NCBI GenBank assembly: GCA_947652605.1 | Contig: CANTFG010000309.1 | Coordinates: 124,001-188,000, forward strand | Length of the DNA stretch: 64,000 nt | Direction of reading: 5' to 3' | Source of the DNA: Elmis aenea | Taxonomy: Eukaryota > Arthropoda > Insecta > Coleoptera > Elmidae | Shown: positions 11,888 to 24,571 of the stretch, piece after piece | Layout of the letters: every line of letters begins with the position of its first letter | Position numbering within the stretch: the first letter of the stretch is position 1 | Made by a program: the position numbers and the translations under genes | The notes under the pieces: generated by a model | The model's input: only the letters and a program-made list of their open reading frames with translations | Database searches by the model: none | Told to the model about the DNA's origin: nothing

Positions 11888-12322
11888 GGCTTTGCACTTT
11901 TTTCGACAAAAAAATCGATTTGCTTAAAACTATAGCAAATGGCTTCAAACTTCTTATACACGTTAGTTATGAGCAAGTTAAGGATTATTAGCCCCTTAAT
12001 ACGATTTTTAATTTTTCGCGAAAAATGGGAAAAGTACAAAGGCTATAGTCTGCACTTTTTTCGACAAAAAAATCGATTTTCTTAAAACTACAGCAAATGG
12101 CTTTAAACTTCTTATACACGTTAGTTATTAGCAAGTTAAGGATTATTAGCCCCTAAATACGATTTTTACTTTTTCGCGAAAAATGGGAAAAGTACAAAGG
12201 CTATAGTCTTTGCACTTTTTTCGACAAAAAAATCGATTTTCTTAAAACTACAGCAAATGGCTTCAAACTTCTTATACACGTTAGTTATGAGCTAATTAAG
12301 GATTATTAGCCCCTAATTACGA
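11888..12322. repeat. B block 13 (three units)
   Basis: Three B units apparently identical in marker pattern to block 12, 1,074 bp downstream. The exit leads to A1 with 'aactttggaaatt' and 'agttcagac', unlike block 12, which exits to 'aactttgtaaatt' and 'agttgagac'. Confidence 0.94.
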
Positions 12323-12962
12323 TTTTTAATTTTTTGAATAACTTTGGAAATTAAATTTCAAAATAGTTCAGACAAACGGCATTATACTGAGAAAAATAAA
12401 CTGTATAACATACTAAAATTTGAACAAAATCGTAAGAGCCGTTTTCGAGAAAAATTTTCAAAATTTTTAATTTTCTGAATAACTTTGTAAATTAACTTTC
12501 AAAATAGTTGAGACAAACGGCATTATACTAAGAAAAATAAACTGTATAACATACTAAAATTTGAACAAAATCGTAAAAGCCGTTTTCGAGAAAAATTTTC
12601 AAAATTTTTAATTTTCTGAATAACTTTGTAAATTAACTTTCAAAATAGTAGAGACAAACGGCATTATACTGAGAAAAATAAACTGTATAACATACTAAAA
12701 TTTGAACAAAATCGTAAGAGCCGTTTTCGAGAAAAATTTTCAAAATTTTTAATTTTCTGAATAACTTTGTAAATTAACTTTCAAAATAGTTGAGACAAAG
12801 GGCATTATACTAAGAAAAATAAACTGTATAACATACTTAAATTTAAACAAAATCGTAAGAGCCGTTTTCGAGAAAAAATTTCAAAATTTTTAATTTTCTG
12901 AATAACTTTGTAAATTAAATTTCAAAATAGTTGAGACAAACGGCATAATACTAAGAAAAAAA

Positions 12963-13397
12963 GGCTTTGCACTTTTTTCGACAAAAAAATCGATTTGCTT
13001 AAAACTATAGCAAATGGCTTCAAACTTCTTATACACGTTAGTTATGAGCAAGTTAAGGATTATTAGCCCCTTAATACGATTTTTAATTTTTCGCGAAAAA
13101 TGGGAAAAGTACAAAGGCTATAGTCTGCACTTTTTTCGACAAAAAAATCGATTTTCTTAAAACTACAGCAAATGGCTTTAAACTTCTTATACACGTTAGT
13201 TATTAGCAAGTTAAGGATTATTAGCCCCTAAATACGATTTTTACTTTTTCGCGAAAAATGGGAAAAGTACAAAGGCTATAGTCTTTGCACTTTTTTCGAC
13301 AAAAAAATCGATTTTCTTAAAACTACAGCAAATGGCTTCAAACTTCTTATACACGTTAGTTATGAGCTAATTAAGGATTATTAGCCCCTAATTACGA
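12963..13397. repeat. B block 14 (three units)
   Basis: Three B units matching blocks 12 and 13 in all positional markers, 1,075 bp after block 13. Preceded by an A1 monomer with 'ttttctgaataac' instead of 'tattttttgaataac'. Confidence 0.94.
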
Positions 13398-14036
13398 TTT
13401 TTAATTTTTTGAATAACTTTGTAAATTAAATTTCAAAATAGTTGAGACAAACGGCATTATACTAAGAAAAATAAACTCTATAACATACTAAAATTTGAAC
13501 AAAATCGTAAGAGCCGTTTTCGAGAAAAAATTTCAAAATTTTTAATTTTCTGAATAACTTTGTAAATTAAATTTCAAAATAGTTAAGACAAACGGCATTA
13601 TACTGAGAAAAATAAACTGTATAACATACTAAAATTTGAACAAAATCGTATGAGCCGTTTTCAAGAAAAATTTTCAAAATTTTTAATTTTCTGAATAACT
13701 TTGTAAATTAACTTTCAAAATAGTTGAGACAAACGGCATTATACTAAGAAAAATAAACTGTATAATATACTAAAATTTGAACAAAATCGTAAGAGCCGTT
13801 TTCGAGAAAATTTTCAAAATTTTTAATTTTTTGAATAACTTTGTAAATTAAATTTCAAAATAGTTGAGACAAACGGCATTATACTAAGAAAAATAAACTC
13901 TATAACATACTAAAATTTGAACAAAATCGTATGGGCCGTTTCCGAGATAAATTTTCAAAATTTTTTATTTTTTGAATAACTTTGTAAATTAAATTTCAAA
14001 ATAGTTGAGACAAACGGCATAATACTAAGAAAAAAA

Positions 14037-14475
14037 GGCTTTGCACTTTTTTCGACAAAAAAATCGATTTGCTTAAAACTTTAGCAAATAGCTTCAAACT
14101 TCTTATACACGTTAGTTATGAGCAAGTTAAGGATTATTAGCCCCTAAATACGATTTTTAATTTTTCGCGAAAAATGGGAAAAGTACAAAGGCTATATAGT
14201 CTTTGCACTTTTTTCGACAAAAAAATCGATTTTCTTAAAACTACAGCAAATGGCTTTAAACTTCTTATACACGTTAGTTATTAGCAAGTTAAGGATTATT
14301 AGCCCCTAAATACGATTTTTACTTTTTCGCGAAAAATGGGAAAAGTACAAAGGCTATAGTCTTTGCACTTTTTTCGACAAAAAAATCGATTTTCTTAAAA
14401 CTACAGCAAATGGCTTCAAACTTCTTATACACGTTAGTTATGAGCTAATTAAGGATTATTAGCCCCTAATTACGA
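14037..14475. repeat. B block 15 (three units), last of the left domain
   Basis: Three B units. Unit 1 keeps 'atcgatttgctt' but has the ordinary 'cccctaaatacg' and a 'ctatatagtctttgc' join, so it is a mosaic of markers from the block 7 and block 12-14 types. No B unit occurs again until 21,460. Confidence 0.93.
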
Positions 14476-16075
14476 TTTTTAATTTTTTGAATAACTTTGG
14501 AAATTAAATTTCAAAATAGTTCAGACAAACGGCATTATACTGAGAAAAATAAACTGTATAACATACTAAAATTTGAACAAAATCGTAAGAGCCGTTTTCG
14601 AGAAAAATTTTCAAAATTTTTAATTTTCTGAATAACTTTGTAAATTAACTTTCAAAATAGTTGAGACAAACGGCATTATACTTAGAAAAATAAACTGTAT
14701 AACATACTAAAATTTGAACAAAATCGTAAAAGCCGTTTTCGAGAAAAATTTTCAAAATTTTTAATTTTCTGAATAACTTTGTAAATTAACTTTCAAAATA
14801 GTAGAGACAAACGGCATTATACTGAGAAAAATAAACTGTATAACATACTAAAATTTGAACAAAATCGTAAGAGCCGTTTTCGAGAAAAATTTTCAAAATT
14901 TTTAATTTTCTGAATAATTTTGTAAATTAACTTTCAAAATAGTTGAGACAAAGGGCATTATACTAAGAAAAATAAACTGTATAACATACTTAAATTTAAA
15001 CAAAATCGTAAGAGCCGTTTTCGAGAAAAAATTTCAAAATTTTTAATTTTTTGAATAACTTTGTAAATTAAATTTCAAAATAGTTGAGACAAACGGCATT
15101 ATACTAAGAAAAATAAACTCTATAACATACTAAAATTTGAACAAAATCGTAAGAGCCGTTTTCGAGAAAAATTTTCAAAATTTTGAATTTTCTGAATAAC
15201 TTTGTAAATTAAATTTCAAAATAGTTGAGACAAACGGCATTATACTAAGAAAAATAAACTCTATAACATACTAAAATTTGAACAAAATCGTATGAGCCGT
15301 TTTCGAGAAAAATTTTCAAAATTTTTAATTTTTTGAATAACTTTGTAAATTAAATTTCAAAATAGTTGAGGCAAACGGCATTATACTAAGAAAAATAAAC
15401 TCTATAACATACTAAAATTTGAACAAAATCGTATGAGCTGTTTTTGAGGAAAATTTTCAAAATTTTGAATTTTTTGAATTACTTTGGAAATTAAATTTCA
15501 AAATAGTTGAGACAAACGGCATTATACTAAGAAAAATAAACTCTATAACATACTAAAATTTGAACAAAATCGTATGAGCCGTTTTCGAGAAAAATTTTCA
15601 AAATTTTTAATTTTTTGAATAACTTTGTAAATTAAATTTCAAAATAGTTGAGGCAAACGGCATTATACTAAGAAAAATAAACTCTATAACATACTAAAAT
15701 TTGAACAAAATCGTATGAGCTGTTTTTGAGGAAAATTTTCAAAATTTTTTATTTTTTGAATTACTTTGGAAATTAAATTTCAAAATAGTTGAGACCAACG
15801 GCATTATACTAAGAAAAATAAACTCTATAACATACTAAAATTTGAACAAAATCGTATGAGCCGTTTTCGAGATAAATTTTCAAAATTTTTAAGTTTCTGA
15901 ATAACTTTGTAAATTAACTTTCAAAATAGTTGAGACAAACGGCATTATACTAAGAAAAATAAACTGTATAACATACTAAAATTTGAACAAAATCGTAAGA
16001 GCCGTTTTCGAGATAAATTTTCAAAATTTTTAATTTTTTGAATAACTTTGTAAATTAAATTTCAAAATAGTTGAA

Positions 16076-19000
16076 AAAAACGGCATTATACTTAGAAAAA
16101 TAAACTCTATAACAAGCTAAAAAGGGAACCAAATGTAACAAGCCGTTTTCGAAAAAAAATTCAAAATTTCCAAAATTTTTAATTTTTTGAATAATTTTGT
16201 AAATTAAATTTCAAAATAGTTGAGACAAATGGCATTATACTAAGAAAAACAAACTCTATAACATGCTATAATTTGAACAAAATGTAACAAGCCGTTTTCG
16301 AAAAAAAATTCAAAATTTCCAAAATTTTTAATTTTTTGAATAATTTTGTAAATTAAATTTCAAAATAGTTAGGACAAATGGCATTATACTAAGAAAAACA
16401 AACTCTATAACATGCTATAATTTGAACAAAATGTAACAAGCCGTTTTCGAAAAAAAATTTCAAAATTTTTAATTTTTTGAATAATTTTGTAAATTAAATT
16501 TCAAAATAGTTGAGACAAACGGCATCATACTTAGAAAAAAAAACTCTATAACATGCTGAAAATAGAACAAAATGTAACAAGCCGTTTTCGAAAAAAAATT
16601 CAAAATTTTCAAAATTTTTAATTTTTTGAATAATTTTGTAAATTAAATTTCAAAATAGTTGAGACAAATGGCATTATACTAAGAAAAACAAACTCTATAA
16701 CATGCTAAAATTTGAACAAAATGTAACAAGCCGTTTTCGAAAGAAAATTTCAAAATTTTTAATTTTTTGAATAATTTTGTAAATTAAATTTCAAAATAGT
16801 TGAGACAAACGGCATTATACTAAGAAAAATAAACTCTATAACATGCTGAAAATGGAACAAAATGTAACTAGCCGTTTTCGAAAAAAAATTCAAAATTTTA
16901 AAAATTTTTAATTTTTTGAATAATTTTGTAAATTAAATTTCAAAATAGTTGAGTCAAATGGCATTATACTAAGAAAAACAAACTCTATAACATGCTAAAA
17001 TTTGAACAAAATGTAACAAGCCGTTTTCGAAAAAAAATTTCAAAATTTTTAATTTTTTGAATAATTTTGTAAATTAAATTTCAAAATAGTTGAGACAAAC
17101 GGCATTATACTTAGAAAAATAAACTCCATACCATGCTGAAAATGGAACAAAATGTAACAAGCCGTTTTCGAAAAAAAATTCAAAATTTCCAAAATTTTTA
17201 ATTTTTTGAATAATTTTGTAAATTAAATTTCAAAAAAGTTGAGTCAAATAACATTATACTAAAAAAAACAAACTCTATAACATGCTAAAATTTGAACACA
17301 ATGTAACAAGCCGTTTTCGAAAAAAAATTTCAAATATTTTAATTTTTTGAATAATTTTGTAAATTAAATTTCAAAATAGTTAAGACAAACGGCATTATAC
17401 TTAGAAAAATAAACTCTATAACATGCTGAAAATAGAACAAAATGTAACAAGCCGTTTTCGAAAAAAAATTTAAATTTTTCAAAATTTTTAATTTTTTGAA
17501 TAATTTTGTAAATTAAATTTCAAAATAGTTGAAACAAACGGCATTATACTAAGAAAAACAAACTTTATAACATGCTAAAATTTGAACAAAATGTAACAAG
17601 CCGTTTTCGAAAAAAAAATTCAAAATTTTTAATTTTTTGAATAATTTTGTAAATTAAATTTCAAAATAGTTGAGACAAACGGCATTATACTTAGAAAAAT
17701 AAACTCTATAACATGCTGAAAATGAAACTAAATGTAACAAGCCGTTTTCGAAAAAAAAATCAAAATTTCCAAAATTTTTAATTTTTTGAATAATTTTGTA
17801 AATTAAATTTCAAAATAGTTGAGACAAACGGCATTATACTAAGAAAAACAAACTCTATAACATGCTAAAATTTGAACAAAATGTAACAAGCCGTTTTCGA
17901 AAAAAAAATTCAAAATTTTTAATTTTTTGAATAATTTTGTAATTAAATTTCAAAATAGTTGAGACAAATGGCATTATACTAAGAAATACAAACTCTATAA
18001 CATGCTAAAATTTGAACAAAATGTAACAAGCCGTTTTCGAAAAAAAAATTCAAAATTTTTAATTTTTTGAATAATTTTGTAAATTAAATTTCAAAATAGT
18101 TGAGACAAATGGCAATATACTAAGAAAAACAAACTCTATAACATGCTAAAATTTGAACAACATGTAACAAGCCGTTTTCGAAAAAAAATTCAAATATTCC
18201 AAAATTTTTAAATTTTTGAATAATTTTGTAAATTAAATTTCAAAATAATTGAGACAAACGGCATTAAACTAAGAAAAACAAACTTTATAACATGCTAAAA
18301 TTTTAACAAAATGTAACGAGCCGTTTTCGAAAAAAAATTCAAATATTCCAAAATTTTCAATTTTTTGAATAATTTTGTAAATTAAATTTCAAAATAGTTG
18401 AGACAAATGGCATTATACTAAGAAAAACAAAATCTATAACATGCTAAAATTTGAACTAAATGTAACAAGCCGTTTTCGAAAAAAAATTTCAAAAGTTTTA
18501 ATTTCTTGAATAATTTTGTAAATTAAATTTCAAAATAGTTAAGACAAACGGCATTATACTTAGAAAAATAAACCCTATAACATGCTGAAAATGGAACAAA
18601 ATGTAACAAACCGTTTTCGAAAAAAAATTCAAAATTTTTAAAATTTTTAATTTTTTGAATAATTTTGTAAATTAAATTTCAAAATAGTTGAGACAAACAG
18701 CATTATACTAAGAAAAACTAACTCTATAACACGCTAAAATTTGAACAAAATGTAACAAGCCGTTTTCGAAAAAAAATTTCAAAATTTTTAATTTTTTGAA
18801 TAATTTTGTAAATTAAATTTCAAAATAGTTGAGACAAACGGCATTATACTTAGAAAAATAAACTCTATAACAAGCTAAAAACGGAACCAAATGTAACAAG
18901 CCGTTTTCGAAAAAAAATTCAAAATTTCCAAAATTTTTAATTTTTTGAATAATTTAGTAAATTAAATTTCAAAATAGTTGAGACAAATGGCATTTTACTA

Positions 19001-20970
19001 AGAAAAACAAACTCTATAACATGCTAAAATTTGAACAAAATGTAACAAGCCGTTTTCGAAAAAAAATTTCAAAATTTTTAATTTTTTGAATAATTTTGTA
19101 AATAAAATTTCAAAATAGTTAAAACAAATGGCATTATACTGAGAAAAACAAACTCTATAACATGCTAAAATTTGAACAAAATGAAACAAGCCGTTTTCGA
19201 AAAAAAATTTCAAAATTTTTAATTTTTTGAATAATTTTGTAAATTAAATTTCAAAATAGTTGAGACATACGGCATTATACTAAGAAAAACAAACTCTATA
19301 ACATGCTAAAAATTGAACAAAATGTAACAAGCCGTTTTCGAAAAAAAATTTCAAAATTTTTAATTTTTTGAATAATTTTGTAAAATAAATTTCAAATTAG
19401 TTGAGACAAACGGCATCATACTTAGAAAAATAAACTCTATAACATGCTGAAAATGGAACAAAATGTAACAAGCTGTTTTCGAAAAAAAATTCAAAATTTT
19501 TAAAATTTTTAATTTTTTGAATAATTTTGTAAATTAAATTTCAAAATAATTGAGACAAACGGCATCATACCTACAAAATTAAACTCTATAACATGCTAAA
19601 AACGGAAAAAAATGTAACGAGCCGTTTTCGAAAAAAAATTTCAAAACTTTTAATTTTTTGAATAATTTTGTAAATTAAATTTCAAAATAGTTGAGACAAA
19701 CGGCATTATACTTAGAAAAATAAACTCTATAACATGCTGAAAATGGAACCAAATGTAACAAGCCGTTTTCGAAAAAAAATTCAAAATTTTTAAAATTTTT
19801 AATTTTTTGAATAATTTTGTAAATTAGGTTTCAAAATAGTTGAGACAAACGGCATTAAACTAAGAAAAACAAACTTTATAACATGCTAATATTTAAACAA
19901 AATGTAACGAGCCGTTTTCGAAAAAAAATTCAACATTTTCAAAATTTTTAATTTTTTGAATAATTTTGTAAATTAAATTTCAAAATAGTTGAGACAATAG
20001 GCATTATACTAAGAAAAACAAACTCTATAATATGCTGAAATTTGAACAAAATGAAACAAGCCGTTTTAAAAAAAAATTCAAAATTTTTAGTTTTTTGAAT
20101 AATTTTGTAAATTAAATTTCAAAATAGTTGAGACAAACAGCACTATACTTAGAAAAATAAACTCTATAACATACTAAAAATGGAACAAAATGTAACGAAT
20201 CGTTTTTGAGAAAAAAATTCAAAATTTCCAACATTTTTAATTTTTGGAATAATTTTGTAAATTAAATTTCAAAATAGTTGAGAAAAACGGCATTATACTT
20301 AGAAAAATAAACTCTATAACAAGCTAAAAACGGAACCAAATGTAACAAGCCGTTTTCGAAAAAAAATTCAAAATTTCCAAAATTTTTAATTTTTTGAATA
20401 ATTTTGTAAATTAAATTTCAAAATAGTTGAGACAAATGGCATTATACTGAGAAAAAAAAACTCTATAACATGCTATAATTTGAACAAAATGCAACAAGCC
20501 GTTTTCGAAAAAAAATTTCAAAATTTTTAATTTTTTGAATAATTTTGTAAATTAAATTTCAAAATAGTTGAGACAAACGGCATCATACTAAGAAAAACAA
20601 AGTCTATAACATGCTAAAATTTGAACAAAATGTAACAAGCCGTTTTTGAAAAAAAATTTCAAAATTTGTAATTTTTTGAATAATTTTGTAAATTAAATAT
20701 CAAAATAGTTGAGACAAACGGCATCATACTTAGAAAAATAAACTCTATAACATGCTGAAAATAGAACAATATGTAACAAGCCGTTTTCGAAAAAAAATTC
20801 AAAATTTTCAAAATTTTTAATTTTTTGAATAATTTTGTAAATTAATTTTCAAAATAGTTGAGACAAACGGCATAATACTAAGAAAATCAAACTCTATAAC
20901 ATGCTAAAATTTGAACAAAATGTAACAAGCCGTTTTCGAAAAAAAATTCAAAATTTTTAAAATTTTTAAT
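16076..20970. repeat. A2 satellite domain (alternating 141/149-bp dimers)
   Basis: The array changes to the A2 form: 'catgct' for 'catact', 'aaatgtaacaagccg' for 'aaatcgtaagagccg', 'ttttcgaaaaaaaa' for 'ttttcgagaaaaa', 'aataattttg' for 'aataactttg'. Two unit types alternate. A2a (141 bp) has 'ctaaaatttgaac' and ends 'ttatacttagaaaaataaac'. A2b (149 bp) has 'ctgaaaatggaac', carries an extra 'caaaatttc', and ends 'ttatactaagaaaaacaaac'. The dimer period is 290 bp. The dimer rule is broken in places by two A2a units in a row, for example near 17,830-18,140. A 71-codon minus-strand frame at 18998-19213 (TTG start) repeats the same peptide every 47 codons because 141 is a multiple of three. Confidence 0.95.
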
Positions 20971-21459
20971 TTTCTGAATAACTTTGTAAATTAACTTTCA
21001 AAATAGTTGAGACAAACGGCATTATACTAAGAAAAATAAACTGTATAACATACTAAAATTTAAACAAAATCGTAAGAGCCGTTTTCGAGAAAAAATTTCA
21101 AAATTTTTAATTTTTTGAATAACTTTGTAAATTAAATTTCAAAATAGTTGAGACAAACGGCATTATACTAAGAAAAATAAACTCTATAACATACTAAAAT
21201 TTAAACAAAATCGTAAGAGCCGTTTTCGAGAAAAATTTTCAAAATTTTTAATTTTCTGAATAACTGTAAATTAAATTTCAAAATAGTTGAGACAAACGGC
21301 ATTATACTAAGAAAAATAAACTGTATAACATACTAAAATTTGAACAAAATCGTAAGAGCCGTTTTCGAGATAAATTTTCAAAATTTTTAATTTTTTGAAT
21401 AACTTTGTAAATTAAATTTCAAAATAGTTGAGACAAACGGCATAATACTAAGAAAAAAA

Positions 21460-21736
21460 GGCTTTGCACTTTTTTCGACAAAAAAATCGATTTTCTTAAA
21501 ACTATAGCAAATGGCTTCAAACTTCTTATACACGTTAGTTATTAGCAAGTTAAGGATTATTAGCCCCTAAATACGATTTTTAATTTTTCGCGAAAAATGG
21601 GAAAAGTACAAAGGCTATAGTCTTTGCACTTTTTTCGACAAAAAAATCGATTTTCTAAAAACTACAGCAAATGGCTTCAAACTTCTTATACACGTTAGTT
21701 ATGAGCAAATTAAGGATTATTAGCCCCTAAATACGA
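21460..21736. repeat. B block 16 (two units)
   Basis: Two B units with standard 'ggcataatactaag' entry and truncated exit into 'aactttggaaatt'. Unit 2 has 'attttctaaaaac', a private change. Confidence 0.94.
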
Positions 21737-22235
21737 TTTTTAATTTTTTGAATAACTTTGGAAATTAAATTTCAAAATAGTTGCGACAAACGGCATTATA
21801 CTAAGAAAAATAAACTCTATAACATACTAAAATTTGAACAAAATCGTAAGAGCCGTTTTCGAGAAAAAATTTCAAAATTTTTAATTTTTTGAATAACTTT
21901 GTAAATTAAATTTCAAAATAGTTGAGACAAACAGCATTATACTAAGAAAAATAAACTGTATAACATACTAAAATTTGAACGAAATCGTAAGAGCCGTTTT
22001 CGAGAAAAAATTTCAAAATTTTTAATTTTTTGAATAACTTTGTAAATTAAATTTCAAAATAGTTGAGACAAACGGCATTATACTAAGAAAAATAAACTGT
22101 ATAACATACTAAAATTTGAACAAAATCGTAAGAGCCGTTTTCGAGATAAATTTTCAAAATTTTTAATTTTTTGAATAACTTTGTAAATTAAATTTCAAAA
22201 TAGTTGAGACAAACGGCATAATACTAAGAAAAAAA

Positions 22236-22516
22236 GGCTTTGCACTTTTTTCGACAAAAAAATCGATTTTCTTAAAACTATAGCAAATGGCTTCAAACTT
22301 CTTATACACGTTAGTTATTAGCAAGTTAAGGATTATTAGCCCCTAAATACGATTTTTAATTTTTCGCGAAAAATGGGAAAAGTACAAAGGCTATATATAG
22401 TCTTTGCACTTTTTTCGACAAAAAAATCGATTTTCTTAAAACTACAGCAAATGGCTTCAAACTTCTTATACACGTTAGTTATGAGCAAATTAAGGATTAT
22501 TAGCCCCTAAATACGA
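22236..22516. repeat. B block 17 (two units)
   Basis: Two B units, near-copy of block 16; the join reads 'ggctatatatagtctttgc', four bases longer than the usual 'ggctatagtctttgc'. Length change of this short TA run is the commonest indel in family B. Confidence 0.94.
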
Positions 22517-24571
22517 TTTTTAATTTTTTGAATAACTTTGGAAATTAAATTTCAAAATAGTTGCGACAAACGGCATTATACTAAGAAAAATAAACTCTAT
22601 AACATACTAAAATTTGAACAAAATCGTAAGAGCCGTTTTCGAGAAAAAATTTCAAAATTTAAATTTTTTGAATAACTTTGTAAATTAAATTTCAAAATAG
22701 TTAAGACAAACGGCATTATACTAAGAAAAATAAACTCTATAACATACTAAAATTTGAACAAAATCGTATGAGCCGTTTTTGAGAAAAATTTTCAAAATTT
22801 TTAATTTTTTGAATAACTTTGTAAATTAAATTTCAAAATAGTTGAGACAAACAGCATTTTACTAAGAAAAATAAACTCTATAACATACTAAAATTTGAAC
22901 AAAATCGTATGAGCCGTTTTCGAGATAAATTTTCAAAATTTTTAATTTTCTGAATAACTTTGTAAATTAACTTTCAAAATAGTTGAGACAAACGGCATTA
23001 TACTAAGAAAAATAAACTGTACAACATACTAAAATTTGAACAAAATCGTAAGAGCCGTTATCGAGATAAATTTTCAAAATTTTTAATTTTTTGAATAACT
23101 TTGTAAATTAAGTTTCAAAATAGTTGAGAAAAACGGCATTATACTTAGAAAAATAAACTCTATAACAAGCTAAAAACGGAACCAAATGTAACAAGCCGTT
23201 TTCGAAAAAAAATTCAAAATTTCCAAAATTTTTAATTTTTTGAATAATTTTGTAAATTAAATTTCAAAATAGTTGAGACAAATGGCATTATACTAAGAAA
23301 AACAAACTCTATAACATGCTATAATTTAAACAAAATGTAACAAGCCGTTTTCGAAAAAAAATTTCAAAATTTTTAATTTTTTGAATAATTTTGTAAATTA
23401 AATTTCAAAATAGTTGAGACAAACGGCATTATACTAAGAAAAACAAAGTCTATAACATGCTAAAATTTGAACAAAATGTAACAAGCCGTTTTCGAAAAAA
23501 AATTTCAAAATTTTTAATTTTTTGAATAATTTTGTAAATTAAATTTCAAAATAGTTGAGACAAACGGCATCATACTTAGAAAAATAAACTCTATAACATG
23601 CTGAAAATAGAACAAAATGTAACAAGCCGTTTTCGAAAAAAAATTCAAAATTTTCAAAATTTTTAATTTTTTGAATAATTTTGTAAATTAAATTTCAAAA
23701 TAGTTGAGACAAACGGCATTATACTAAGAAAATCAAACTCTATAACATGCTAAAATTTGAACAAAATGTAACAAGCCGTTTTCGAAAAAAAATTTCAAAA
23801 TTTTTAATTTTCTGAATAGTTTTGTAAATTAAATTTCAAAATAGTTGAGACAAATGGCATTATACTAAGAAAAACAAACCCTATAACATGCTAAAATTTG
23901 AACAAAAAGAAACAAGCCGTTTTCGAAAAAAAATTTCAAAATTTTAAATTTTTTGAATAATATTGTAAATTAGGTTTCAAAACAGTTGAGACAAACGGCA
24001 CTATACTTAAAAAAATAAACTCTATAACATGCTGAAAATGGAACTAAATGTAACGAGCCGTTTTCGAAAAAAAATTCAAAATTTCCAAAATTTTTAATTT
24101 TTTGAATAATTTTGTAAATTAAATTTCAAAATAGTTGAGACAAATGGCATTATACTAAGAAAAACAAACTCTATAACATGCTAAAATTTGAACAAAATGT
24201 AACAAGCCGTTTTCGAAAAAAAATTTCAAAATTTTTAATTTTTTGAATAATTTTGTAAATTAAATTTCAAAATAGTTAAGACAAACGGCATTATACTTAG
24301 AAAAATAAACTCTATAACATGCTGAAAAAAGAACAAAATGTAACAAGCCGTTTTCGAAAAAAAATTCAAAATTTTCAAAATTTGTAATTTTTTGAATAAT
24401 TTTGTAAATTAAATTTTAAAATAGTTGAGACAAACGGCATTATACTAAGAAAAACAAACTCTATAACATGCTAAAATTTGAACAAAATGTAACAAGCCGT
24501 TTTCTAAAAAAAATTTCAAAATTTTTAATTTTTTGAATAATTTTGTAAATTAAATTTCAAAATAGTTGAGA

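Larger units (their letters stand above)
10745..12895. repeat. First ~2.15-kb copy made of two ~1,074-bp A+B composites
   Basis: B block starts at 10814, 11888, 12963 and 14037 are 1074, 1075 and 1074 bp apart. Each ~1,074-bp composite is a three-unit B block (about 435 bp) plus about 641 bp (4.5 monomers) of A1. The A1 parts alternate between two types: one with 'gggccgtttccgag' (11786, 13935), the other with 'agttcagac' (near 12365 and 14518) and 'agtagagac'. The true repeat is therefore about 2.15 kb, made of two related halves. Confidence 0.9.
12896..15045. repeat. Second ~2.15-kb copy of the A+B composite
   Basis: It repeats 10,745-12,895 at about +2150 (2149 at the 'gtttccgag' marker, 2153 at 'agttcagac'). 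Differences are few: 'aactttagcaaatagc' in the first unit of block 15, 'tatatagt' for 'tagtctgc' nearby, and 'aataattttgtaaatt' near 14,915. After 15,045 the copy ends and plain A1 continues. Confidence 0.88.
1..16075. repeat. A1 satellite domain (141-bp monomers) with 15 embedded B blocks
   Basis: The monomer reads 'aataaactctataacatac', then 'taaaatttgaacaaaatcg', the core 'agagccgttttcgag', an A/T-rich middle 'caaaatttttaatttttt', 'gaataactttgtaaatt', and 'ttgagacaaacggcatt'. By hand count G+C is about 22%. Alternative bases recur at fixed places (ctgtat or ctctat; cgtaag, cgtatg or cgtaaa; ttttttg or ttttctg), which makes copies individually recognisable. Between B blocks the A1 segments hold a half-integer number of monomers (for example 641 bp, about 4.5 units), because entry into B is after 'ctaagaaaaa' but exit is in mid-monomer. 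The last 1.6 kb (14,476-16,075) and 6,137-7,340 contain A1 only. The right edge is where 'ttgaaaaaaacggcattata' leads into A2-type sequence. Confidence 0.95.
20971..23129. repeat. A1 island with two B blocks inside A2
   Basis: About 2.16 kb of A1-type monomers ('aatcgtaagagcc', 'aactttg') with two short B blocks. It enters from A2 through 'aaaatttttaattttctgaa' and leaves by 'agttgagaaaaacggcatta'. Within the island the two halves resemble each other: the B blocks start 776 bp apart, each preceded by 'cgagataaattttc' A1 and followed by 'agttgcgac' A1. It is the only place outside the first 16 kb with family B. Confidence 0.93.

Noticed and set aside
10731..13114. Three near-identical 74-77 codon frames on the minus strand (10731-10964, 11806-12039, 12890-13114)
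   Set aside because: Their spacing of 1,075 and about 1,080 bp is the composite repeat period. All start with TTG and run from B into A sequence. They are consequences of the repeat, not a gene family.
18998..19213. 71-codon minus-strand frame with an internal peptide repeat
   Set aside because: The repeated peptide arises because 141 bp equals 47 codons, so the frame persists through A2a monomers until a stop. TTG start and no domain.
710..22516. B blocks as inserted mobile elements
   Set aside because: B is itself a tandem repeat, has no coding capacity or terminal inverted repeats, and shows no target-site duplication. Fixed junctions and fixed positions in composites fit amplification better than transposition.
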